A stretch of DNA of 64,000 nt from Gymnopilus junonius. Taxonomy: Eukaryota; Basidiomycota; Agaricomycetes; Agaricales; Galerinaceae. Below the pieces are notes generated by a model. It had not been told where the DNA came from. It made no database searches and saw only the letters and a program-made list of their open reading frames with translations. The position numbers and the translations under genes are program-made. The DNA lies in the NCBI GenBank assembly GCA_015501075.1, contig JADNYJ010000005.1, positions 62,001 to 126,000 of the forward strand. Direction: 5' to 3'. How positions within the stretch are numbered: position 1 is the stretch's first letter; every line of letters begins with the position of its first letter. This document shows, piece after piece, positions 47,139-58,479 of the stretch.

Positions 47139-47384
47139 CTAGCAGGTTTTTCTTATTTCCATTTGTTCCATTCCTGGGTCAAGGGCAATATATAAATGTC
47201 CTGAAACCCCTTTGTTAGCGCTCGCAAGCCATATTTGTTGTGTACCCACATTTGGTGTTCTGGTAATGCCGTGTTCGGAACCTGCTACGCTTCCAACGAG
47301 ACAACTCACGATCCCACTGGCGCTCAAGTGGGATACGGTCACTTGAACCGTTGAGTGAATGTCTGCAATGGTAAGCTCAGACAT
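47139..47384 (-). pseudogene. Nucleotidyltransferase-like fragment
   Basis: From MSELTIADIHSTVQVTVSHL to CLVGSVAGSEHGITRTPN the text resembles the start of a mushroom nucleotidyltransferase-fold family (helix, strand with GS, then a TRTPND...D motif), as I recall it. A gtgggtac donor after TPN and a tttcag acceptor would give TRTPNDIYILPL, but a stop follows at once. Only the N-terminal third is present, so this is a truncated relic. The family call is uncertain. Confidence 0.35.
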
Positions 47385-47624
47385 TGGTACTGAGGGGGAG
47401 AGAGAGAGGGGCTTAGAGCACGTGTGAGTAGTTTCTTTGTGCGTATTTGACTGCGCAATACGGATTCGGACCAGGTTCTCTTGTTCTTTACTTTCAGTGA
47501 TCCTCTCCAAGCAATAAGGCGTCTTTATTATGCAGTTGTTAATCTTGACCTCCTGACGTCTATATTTCGACATACAGACACAGACCCTAATTCGCCAGCA
47601 TCGACTGCACATGGTTTTAAGCAT

Positions 47625-50600
47625 TCGACGTGGCCATGATGTCTACTTGGGAGTGGGTATTCTTTCTTCAAGGCAACCTGTTAAGGACGCCATGTTATAG
47701 CTTCATTTTTATCCCCCGGTTCGTGAGATGCCTAGACCATCAAGTTGGATTGTTTTGATCCTTCTGGGTGAGCGATTAATAAAGAGCTCTCGACTGAATC
47801 GATTGAAGCCAATCACGTCTTACATCTTTTTAGGTTATACCTCTCCGAGCAAACCGCAAATAGACGTTGCGATACGTTCAAACGCGTTATGTTTTACCGA
47901 CATAATTCGTCATCCTCTGTTTGTCTTACATCTCGAAGCCAACACTCTCCAACGCGTCTTTATGCTTGGCATGAATGTTCATGCGTGTGCTTCTCTCGCT
48001 ACGATTGGCTCGAACTTTCCTGCAGGACCGACTCTGCATTCTCATTTGCTCCCGGAAATCTCGTACAAAATGGCTTCCGGATGGGTCTTTTCCCTGCACT
48101 TATCCCCACCAATGATCATTCATCTCTATTTTAAACCCAACTTCTGTGATGTGTCCCTGCTATTCATAGCTTCGCAACTGCGCAAAGCTCTGAAAAACCC
48201 AATGCAAAACGACTTCGCCCTATCAGACCACGCGTTACCGGAAGGTTTGCGCCCCAGAAAGCTCCTCCGAAGGTGACTCTGGCCCCGTGGTCCATTTAAG
48301 TTCCTTCGACAGAATCGACGTTGACATTAACAAGAGTAAATTTAGGATGTCACCTATTATGTCCATTTGTTTTCGCCTAGTACACTTGCGCGGTGGGTTA
48401 GTTTATTTCTAAATATTATGTGCACTGATGTACTTAGGTGCTTTGACATCCGTGTAAGGGCAAATGAAAGGAAATTTACTTCAGCATGGGACCTCGCGGG
48501 AACATGTGTGGCTCTGCCCATCAAGGTAGCGGCCTGTCGCAAAACCGGCGGATTTGCGATCATTACGACTTGCGGCTGGAACTACGTAATTATCCGCTTA
48601 CAATTCGCAGTCATGCGTTTCCGGAAGACGAGCTTCTAGTATCGGATGTTGTAAAAGCGCGGAGAGTGATATGTTTCTGATGATCTTTTCAGGTAAGTAA
48701 TGTTCTCAGAAAAGCTTCCTTTAATTATTCATAGGCGAACTTTCATGACCCAGGTTGACGTTACCAGATCGAGTTCATGACTGCACCGGTTATCTTTGAA
48801 GATCTTGGCTTTTCGAGAACTGGTTCTCTTTCACACTGCGGCTTTGTCGAACGTTCTCAGCGTACCCAGCAACGACTAAATGCTCTTCTGGCGTCCTCAG
48901 TTCGCCTTCTAGCCTACAGCTTTCTCCACAGCAGTTTTGTCTATTTAATGAGCTGATCATTTTACTTCAGGACCTATACTTCACTATGAACTTTGGCATT
49001 GATAATTGTCGAGGTCTGCTCCGCTTGCTGTGCTGCACGCAACTCACTCGGGTTGGATGTTCTCACAGAAGTGTCTGGGTGCTATTGTCTCTCCCACTCG
49101 ACCTCGGAATGTCGTTCCTTGTTTAATTTTCTCCTAATCCTGCTGCGCTCGACGGACCGCCTTTCAAAAAGGATGTCTAATAGGGAGGACATGCATCCGT
49201 GGTTCCACCTTATCCGCCAATCAACCCACGCCCAGCCGTCCATTTGCCTTGTCCCCGGTTACTTTTCTGTTAATTTTTCTCTCGCAGCCGAAGGACACTC
49301 ACGCAATGTCGAAAGCGCTTCCCTGACGACGAGCCTGAAGTGCGGTCGATGAGTATTCAATTGCAGTTGATGTTCTTCCGAAGTTTTTCTTTTTAATTTT
49401 TCCATCCATATGAGGTCAGTGCTCAGTTTGGCCGAGCACGTTTTTAATCCGATTTCTCACATTAGTGATCCAGATGTCAGTATGGCTGCCATTTGTCTTG
49501 TTTATCAGATGTCAGGATAGTCTATTTCGACATTAGACTTTGGGTAGTGAAACCATCGATGTTGGGTATGTGCCGTCTTTCAATTAGTTTTGTCGCTCTT
49601 GATAGTTGATAGTGGCTTATCTCTTTCCTCGGAGGAAAACGAATGAATGCCAAGGTCGTGGGATTGACTGCTTGGTTCTAAGCTTCTACGTGCGCGACTT
49701 GCTCTTTTTTCAGCGCTGGTCCGCTTGATTGGAATCCATATTCGTAGGTATACTTGTCCTTTTGACATGTTTCCTGGGATTTACTCACCTCAGTATTGCG
49801 TTCTCTTTGAAGGTACTTTATTTGGATAGTCTCTGTTAATCCGTCCGTCTGGGTCTTCTTCTTTTCCGGATGTTTGCACTGCCTTTGCCATTGATACTGT
49901 CTAGCCCTTTCTTTTCTTTGACCTCTTTGTCGAGGCCTCGCTGGTCTGGAGAGAAGCGTGGAGGCAAGGACTACCTCTAGACACTGAGGAAGCTTGCCTC
50001 GAGCAAAGAATCTTCAAGATCTACTCATCGCGACGCCTCCAGCTTTGTTTGAACCCACGAATGCTGTCAACTCTGGTTATTAGCGGTGGCTTTTCATATC
50101 CTCAATTATTGTTTTCAATTTCATTACGCTGTAATTACGACGCGACGTCTGATTTTAACCTGATTCAATCTAGTGTATTTCGACGCCGTCAAACGCTCTG
50201 AATTCGAGCCTTATTTTCTCCGACGCGCCGAATAGGTTCTGGTAAGTAAATTAGCTATTGTTTTTCTCGTCATCCTGATGATTGATCTAAGGGCCTTGTC
50301 GTTTGGCGGACTCGTCGGGGTTTAACTAAATATGGATTTTCTCCTTTTTCGTTCTTGCGCGGCGATAACGATCTCATCATCGAGCTTTAGCTTCTAGCGT
50401 CGGTTCGTTCTTTTCAAGATGCACCCTAATGTTGAGAGGATTCTCTAGGTCATGCCTTTGAGCTGGCGATGATCCTTGAATCCTTGATGCTTGCGTCTGC
50501 GTGCATGTATGTGGACTGGAATGGTTCCCGTGGAGCAACTTATCGTCTGTTGGAGTACTTTTTTTTACGAGCCCGCTACAGAACATGCTTCACATATTGA

Positions 50601-52185
50601 AGACTTGGAATTTTGAATGCTTCTGCAGCCCCCGAACCGTGTCCTCTTCCATCACCGGGTTTTGAGTCTCGCTTCTTCTCGCTACACGGTGCCTGCCGGG
50701 TACCGTGAAGTCCGAGCCTGTCTGTATGTCTTCCGAGTTCTGATATGTTTTTTAGAATTTCTAAGCTTCGATCCGAAGCGAGGGATAAGCAGGTATGTAA
50801 GAAAGAAGGTTGAAGGGTCGTTGACGGAGAAGAAGAACTGATGAGCATTCTTTGGGATTTTTTTCTGCAGCGTGTTCTTTTGATTTCAATACTGGAGTAT
50901 AGTTTGCATGAGTCCTTGACAATTGCGAGAAGTTCTGCCTTGCTAAAGAATGCATCTAGAGTCTAAGAGGCCACGGTTATATAGTTTTTGTAGATGCCAA
51001 GTGTCTCGTCGGCGTTCTAGCCACGATCTTGAAGCTATCATATTAAGAGCAGAAGATTTGGTAGCTCGTAGATCAGAACATCGAATCGCGTACAGAACGG
51101 CCTATGAAACACGAGGCAGAACACAAGCGATGACGGTGACAAAGCTGCTTTGCCTGTCATATCAACCGCGCTAGTGGTTGCTATTCTGTTGGCTGAAGAG
51201 AGCCCGAAATCAAGCCTAACGCTTTTTAGAAAATGTGTGATGGGTTGGGATCAAACCTTGCTCTCAGAGTCCCGTGCATTTATCACGTACCCTGTCAAAG
51301 ATCAAGCTCGCAAGTGCGACTTATGTGCTGCTAGTCAATTTGCTTTGTTGTACATATGTACGGTAGAAGTTTTATTACAGGTATGATTTTCGTCGACAGT
51401 TAGTACGCGCATGCCGTGCGCGACGACAGCGGTCAAAGCGCAGCTTCTCAAGCGATTTTTTGATCATTTCCTATTTGGGATAACTTCCGCACTGATTTTC
51501 ATTTCATCATCGTGGAAGGAACATGCCAACGCATTGTTCAAGGAGATGAAATTCGTCATAGGGGGCTTTATCAAGGACAAATTTCCAGGGGAGTGGGTGA
51601 TTAGAGTTACCCCTCTGTTACCTTTTGATTATGCATAGCCGGTGGTTTGTTACACTTGCTTTTACCTCTCTCTTGGGCGTGCATATCTAACTGACTTTCC
51701 AAAATGGAACAGATATAATACCTCCGCCCAATCCCATGACGGGGACGATTTACGAGAGAAATTCGGGTACCCCCTTTTCTCGGACAACCCCCCGTTTTTT
51801 AATTGCGGACTGAGCGCCCGCATGGGTGACGTCACGATCCGATCTAATTCGGGTCAATCAGGCATTTGATCTCCGCACTGCATCTGGGGCAAATAAGCGT
51901 AAAGGGGTTGCGTCATTCGCTCGTGGTGTGACGCTGTGCTCCGTGGCAAAGAACCAATGAGAATAGGAAAGGGATGATAGGGTGGTAGAGGAATAGCGAG
52001 AATTTTTGGGAAGGGCGGGGAACAGATGAGACTGAGGTAAGGAAGAAGAACCGCTCGGAAAAAAAAAGGAAGGATGACATAAAGGAACTGAAAAGGAAAA
52101 TGGCTGTTGTCAAGGGCCGTGGGAGAGGAATGACGTCGTTGTTTTCCGTGGGCCGTGCTTTGGGCAATGAAGTGGGAGGTGGGTG
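47625..52185. other. Long gene-free region upstream of the zinc-finger gene
   Basis: About 4.6 kb, pyrimidine-rich on plus. The longest frame (47,728-48,276, 182 codons) has no motif or splice support. I read it as promoter and leader of the downstream regulator, possibly with old repeat remains, but cannot show either. Confidence 0.4.
51827..51834. promoter_or_regulatory. CRE-like palindrome TGACGTCA
   Basis: A perfect ATF/CREB consensus site lies about 430 bp before the zinc-finger gene ATG. A variant, tgacgtcg, lies at 52,131-52,138. They may bind bZIP regulators (inference). Confidence 0.4.
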
Positions 52186-52186
52186 G

Positions 52187-52194
52187 ATTAAATA
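52187..52194 (+). promoter_or_regulatory. TATA-like element of the zinc-finger gene
   Basis: ttaaataa about 70 bp upstream of the ATG, followed by a pyrimidine-rich tract typical of fungal start regions. Confidence 0.4.
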
Positions 52195-52258
52195 ACTACA
52201 AAGCTCATTCCTGCCTGTTTTCTTTCCTTTCGCCTTCGCCCTTGAAATAGGAATAATA

Positions 52259-55200
52259 ATGGGCGGAGATCACAAATGCCCCGTCTGTCAAGCCACCTTT
52301 ACTCGCCCCCAGCATGTAGCCCGCCACATGCGATCGCGTAAGTCGCCCTCTCCCCCCTTTTTGGAGCGAGTAACACCAGAAACCCGCACTACTCCACCTC
52401 ATTCCGATCCGCTCTTGCTCTCCAATATTCACTCCGGTGCTCATTTTTGTCTCTTGCCTTCTAGACACGGGCGATAGGCCGTACAAGTGCCAGTATTGTG
52501 GAGATCAATTTGCGAGAAGGTGCGCTTTGTCTCACATCTTATCTGGGGCGCACCGGATAACGGAGGCCCCACCGCGATTTATGCCGACTTTTGGGATGGA
52601 AAGGCTGATTCGAATATCTCTCTTTTAGTGATCTTCTGTCGAGGCACGTCAACAAGTGCCACGCGAACGAAAAGCCGTTGCCCAGCACGGGCACGAGGAG
52701 GAAGGGCGCTGCCTCTGCCTCAAGGGCGACGACGTCAAAGCAAGCATGTGATCAGTGCGTACAGTCCAGCCTACCCTGCGATGGCTGTAATCCCTGCTGT
52801 GAGTCCCCCCATCCGCCTTGAACGTCGTCTTTCTCTCCTATTCCATGAGTTTCCTTATCAATATTGTTCCTGCCCATGGCTGATGCGCATATATGCACCC
52901 TCCAGCCAAGTGTGTTCAACGAAAATGTCGCTGCACATACGTAAAATTTCATCGGCAGACTGCGCCAGCAGGGCCTGGGCATAACCCCCGCCCTACGGCG
53001 CCCACTGCGGCCAGTGGGATAGTGCCGATGCCTTCTGGTTCTTCATCGCGGATGCCCATGTTCCCACCACCTGAAGATGACTTTATCCTGGGTCCGCCAC
53101 CCTCGTCCTCATCGGGGGTACCAACCATGGCCGAGACTCTCTACAACTCTAATTCTTTTGCTTTCCCTCCTCTTTATCCATCAAATACCCCATCCTCAGA
53201 TGGAATAGATTATACATCCAAATACCGCGCTCAAGCTCAAGCGGAGCTATTTGGTCCTGGACGCTCAAGCCTTGGCACAGGTCTCTCGCCGTTGTACGAT
53301 CCACGGGCTTCATCTGCCACTTCCACATCTAGCTCAGCAGGATGGATGGGCTGGGACCAACAACAACAACATCAGCATCAGCACCATCCACAGCCACCGC
53401 CGGACCCCTCTGGCGATCATTATCCTCAACACCACCAGGAGCACGGGCGACACCAAAATATGATCCATGCATCCTCCACGGAGGCGCCTTCAAGCTCCGC
53501 GATGCACGGTAACCATTTTTCTCATCCTAGTTTTAGGTATACGTAGCGCTAAATCGCCTTCTTTTCCCCCTCTTTTTCTTCATTGTTTTATGTTATATTC
53601 CCTCTCGTTCTGCTGTGCTCTCGTCTGCCACATGGTGCTGTGTACCTCTACGCTACTCCACCTCAAAATACTGTCTGGTCATCTGCCTCCGAACACGCAA
53701 TTTATCACTCTTTTCTGCCATTGCATGTTTCCTTGGGACGTCTCATATGATCAAACTCCAGATAGACATGTTCTCCCGGGTCACCATCAGCAGCATCATC
53801 AGCCAGCTTCGCACTTCATGAATATCTCCATGCCATACCCACTCTCCATACCTACTCCCGGATACGGAAACGTCTCCGTATCCGGCGCTGGTAGTGTCAG
53901 CGGAGGCAGCGAGCGTAGTGGTAGCACAGACTTTGTTCGCAGAAACTCCATTGCCAGCGAACTTGTAGGCGGTGGAGGTGACTATGGAGCCAATGAATAC
54001 AGCGGTAGCGACGGCTCGCATTCTATTCCATCAAGTGCTGCAAGCTCGTCTGTTCATCTACCTTTAGGAATGTACAGCCAACATCAGCGACAGCAGCCTC
54101 CCCATCATCCAAGATTGTATGCCGTGAGTGCTCTATTCTAATCCGTCTTTTTCTTGTTCTCTATTCCCTTTCAATTCATTCCTCTAAGTCTCGCCCTGCT
54201 TCGGGTTTTGAGGTTACCTCCGCTTCCTGATTCCGGCATTTGTGCTTGTTTTTCTATTCGTTGTCGACTTCTAGTCTATCCTTTCTTGATCTTTCCTCCT
54301 TTTCTATCGCTCGATATTTTGGTCTTCCAATTTTCTGGCGTTTCTGGGAAGATCGCGACTGCGCACCGACGCATATAGCCACTCATTCAGTTTATTCTTC
54401 ATCTTCCGTCCGCTTTTCCGGGTTTTCCGGCCGCAAGTCCTGCGTAGTTATAGATAGCGGGTTTCAAGTTTCTCGGAACGAAGGCTCAACGAAATGGACT
54501 GCTTTGAGGACGAAGTTATTTCTCTTGGTCTTCTTGCGTTCACGAGGTTCGGTCAGGCGCTTGACATAGTTGGATACGTGGATGGGATCAAAAGAAGCTC
54601 CGTTCTTTCAATTTCTTGTGTGTTTGCTTTCATCCTCTTTCCATAATACAGCCGAGTCTCGACTTGTGTCAACATGATTATTACTCCCCATCCTTGTGAC
54701 GTTTCTTTTTCTTATTTCATTTTGTCGTCGTTAGGAAGGAAGAGCGAACATCGGGTGTTTTATAATTATCACGTTTGATGTGCTTCCTTTTCTTGTCCTC
54801 ACCTTCTCGCGTTTATTTTTGTGTTTTCTGCTCTAAAATTCCGTTTTCATTTATGGTGGCTTTACCTTTTGAGGTGGATTCGCTGGACGTGGTTGATTGG
54901 CCCCTGATCTGCCAATGAGTAGATGCGCTTATTTTTATGCATTCTGCAAGAATAGGCGTCGGCATGGATGTGCTGTCACCTTTTCATCTGCATAGATGTG
55001 CACTTTTGGACATTGGCTGATCATCTCTTATTCTATAGGGCGGGTACAACATCGATCTAGGTTTACCTGATCGCGCTGCGACGGCTTCAACATCTACATC
55101 ATCATCATCATCCTCTCATCAACGTGATGGTAGCTACGGAGGAGGTCCGGGTTCAGGTATTCCAGGAGGACTTGGCGGAGGAGGTTATGCACCACAGGAC

Positions 55201-56830
55201 GAACGACAAGGTACTGTCTATGTCCCATATTATCGGGGGCCGTTCGCAACGGACTAAACGATCGCATTACGCCCTATCGTGTCCTTCTTTCTCCCTTTTT
55301 TTTCTTTTTCATACAGAGTTTTCCTCTGCGTTTGGGCTGATGTCACTTGATGACGCAGACGTGATCGCTGGAATTGCTGTCGATGGCCAACCCTTCTTCT
55401 CGGAAGCAGGTGCGGCTGCAGCGGCGCATGGAGGTGCGATGATGGGTGGAAGTGCGCATGGGCATGTTGGGAGCAATGAAGGAGACATGGATACGCCTAT
55501 GCCGAACAAACGACTTTCTGGTCTTCTCTCTCCTTCTAGTGTTGCTGCTGCTGATGTGCAAAGGAACGCGAATGGAAGCGCGCCGCCAATGTCGACGCCG
55601 TCTAAGGAATCGGATACGCGGGAACTGCGCGAGTTTTGGAAGCAGTACATGCGGACACCCTTCAGTGGGTCTGGGCCCGTAGATATGCCATCATCATCGA
55701 ACAATCACACTCCCGGCGGCAACTCTAACTCGACCCACGACAATCCCCACAACAAAGTGTCAAGCCCAACCCGAAGGCAGCGTGTGTCGTCATTGCCTAG
55801 TGTCAGGACCCCCGTTATGGAGTATTCCAGCATCGCTGGTGGTGCTGCTCATAATTCTCATCATCCCCATGGGCAACATGCTTCTTCTCAGCATTATCAG
55901 CAAGCAGGCGAAGGTGCTGCTGGGAAGCTCGGCCCGAAGTCTTCGATGAGGACGACGTTGCATCATGAGGATCTGCGCTCGTATGAGGCTGCTGTGATGG
56001 CTAGGAAGGCTCCGGCGTTGATGAACTTGCAGTTGAAGACTCGGAGGGGTAGAGGTGCCAGTGTGGTTGGTGCTGGTAGTGCTGGTGTTCCATCTACTGG
56101 ACGCGTACGTGTTTTGTTGTTCTTAGACTGTTTTTTGAGGCGCTAATGATAATGGTAGTTTGGGCAGAAACCTCAAGCTGCTGTTGAGCCTCCCACTTCA
56201 ACTGCTGCGGCTGCTGGACCTCGGCCTTCCTCTTCTTCGTTAGTTAACGCTTTAGGAAGTCAGCGTACCACCGCTGGTCCCTCAAACATCAATCCACAAG
56301 GCACCAATCCTTCGGCTCCTGCTGGGCGCGTGTCGTTCGCTGAACAGTCCAAGAAAGAGGAAGCAACGAGCCCTGCTTCCGATACTGGTGCATCTTCAGA
56401 TCAGGATTCGGCACGGCCGTCCTTCAAGCGTCTTCCATCCCAGACTTTAGGCCCTGCAAGTTCCAAGAGAGCGTTTTATGGGTTTAGTGAAGACGATGAC
56501 GCCAGGGATCGCGAGCTAGTTGGATGGGGAAATCCTGGGCACCCTGAACCTCCTGGTGTTCAAGTAACCAGCTCGAGCTCTAGTGCCAGCCCCTCCAACG
56601 TTAACGCGAATGTGGTCAAGCATGGTGTTGGAGTAAGCCATGCCGATCGTGTCGTGGCGAGCCTTGCGGAAAGGAGGCGCAGGAGGATGAGTGCGCCTGG
56701 GTCTGGTTTGAATACGCAGCCGCCATCGCTTTCGATGTTGTCGTTTAGTAAGAGTGGTGGTGCGGATGATGATCGCCAGGGCGATTTGGGCGCGCCGTAT
56801 GGGCATGCTGCACAGGGATTGGGAAATTGA
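52259..56830 (+). CDS. C2H2 plus Zn-cluster transcription factor
   Basis: Likely nuclear DNA-binding regulator. Exons are 52259-52337, 52465-52519, 52629-52798, 52906-53508, 53762-54123, 55039-55210, 55317-56104 and 56159-56830. All junctions close in frame, giving about 966 aa. Two adjacent C2H2 fingers (CPVCQATFTRPQHVARHMRS; CQYCGDQFARSDLLSRHVNK), each interrupted by an intron, precede a Zn2Cys6-like cluster (ACDQCVQSSLPCDGCNPCSK, then C....CRC). The long C-terminal part is Ser/Gly/His-rich, with a conserved TRELREFWKQYMRTPFSG segment and RPSFKRLPSQTLGP. Intron 5 is 915 bp, far longer than the others. The C2H2/Zn2Cys6 pairing is known in several fungal regulators of carbon use and development; which one this is cannot be said. 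Confidence 0.85.
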
Positions 56831-58479
56831 AGTGTTTTCCTGCGATTTAGTTGTGTTTAATTTGGTGAGTGGCTTGGATTTGATCGATAAGGAGTCTTGA
56901 TACTGATCTCTCTTCTCTGGACACCCTTAGAAGTTACCTATAAGTTGCTTGATGCTCTTAATGCCCGTCGCTGGAAAACGGAACCTTTGGATAGGACCTA
57001 TGCATTGGCTGGACCGTACAACAATAGCCTTTTTTGTCCCCTTCGTCATTTGAACTCTGCCACACCACCATTATTCCCCCATCTTTACGTTTCTGTAAAT
57101 CTACAATGCTTTCCTGTCCAGCCTCGTTGCTGCTTTCCTGTGTCGTGGCTTTGACTGCAACCATCGTACTTACCTGTATCATGCCAAAGCTTTTCGTCCT
57201 TCCGATACTGACAGACCATTTTGATGTAATCTTTATCACGACCATATTTTGATTTTATCCATCCTGTAGCATCTGAACTGTCGTTTATCTGATCATGACC
57301 TTATCTCTTTCTCTGTCTCTTTCACCTGTTCATGCCCAAACATACATACCATAGTAATTTTCTTGATCGTGATGAGCATGTGTTTCGTCTTTCCAAATGT
57401 AGCACCTCTCGCCTCTGCAGATTTTCGGGTAACGAAATTGTATTTCTACATACCTTGCTTGGCATTACTTGGAAAAATTGAAGTAATTTAAGAAACCGTA
57501 TAGCCTTTGTCGAGGTTTGTACGTTTATTCTTCGTCATCATATGATCAATTTTCCGAGTATTTAGCTGGAATGCTGTACTCCGCTTTTTTAGGGTTGGAC
57601 GCGTTGTTGATTCGTAGAACGCGTCTCTTGTCACGTGCGTGTCGGAATGTCGAACTGCGTGTCGGTCATGCTTATCGGCGGCTGACCTTTGATTTGGACT
57701 CCTTTGGAGAGCCATTGGATGGAGTTGGTCTGTTGGAGCTGGCTTGAATCAACACTGGGAAATCTGGCACATCGTTCTCTCTAATTATCTATGAGGTGTC
57801 TATTTAGGCCCACTTTCTGATGCACTTATAACTTTAATTTTATTCCTCCAGCCATGGAAATGTCTAAGTACTTTCAACCTTTCCCAAGTTTTTGCCCCAA
57901 GTAACTTCACAAGATAACATTGCACCTGTGCTACATAAAGCTGCAAGCCCTGAAGATATGTCATCAAAATTAAATTTCAATTTTGATGTAAAGAATATGA
58001 GAATGGACTTTGTCTAAGCATGTACCGTTCCTCATTTCTATTTGATCTAAGTCATGATTTTAGCAAAAGAAAGATAGAGTGCATGAAACTGGTGCACTCT
58101 TCAAGAACCAATTAAGTACTTCATATTAAAAGATAATATGAGTGAGAATGTTTGATTAGCTTGGATAGGTGATGGTATGAAAGCATGTCATGTACTGCTT
58201 TATTACAGTTGAACATCAGAGTCAGAAAACCTCGTAACGCCAGAGATACGAGAGTAATAATATACTGAAGTCTGTACTTATTTATTGTACATAGGACCTG
58301 TGGGCCAATGAATGTTACCAAGGCAGTGTTTATGTGTGTGAAAATTGGGCACCTCCCATTGTCCAGTAGTGAAACATGCTCTCTTTTTTATTTTGTTGTG
58401 AACAGCAGTAGTTGTTAATCACACTAATCCTCTGACAAATCCATTGCTTGCCTGACTGTTTCTATCTTAAATACCCACA
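56831..58479. other. 3' flank of the zinc-finger gene and start of CpG-poor DNA
   Basis: No gene recognised. An open frame at 57,517-57,747 lies in CpG-rich DNA but has no family. From about 57,750 CpG becomes rare. A hairpin (catcaaaatt...aattttgatg) lies at about 57,963-57,990. Confidence 0.4.
57963..57990. repeat. Small perfect inverted repeat
   Basis: Ten-base stems catcaaaatt and aattttgatg are separated by a short AT-rich loop. It may be chance in AT-rich DNA. Confidence 0.5.

Noticed and set aside
47728..48276. 182-codon frame on plus as a gene
   Set aside because: No motif, no start context or splice partner; plausible by chance in this sequence.
57963..57990. Hairpin as a transcription terminator
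   Set aside because: Intrinsic terminators of this kind do not apply to nuclear fungal genes, and no gene ends here.
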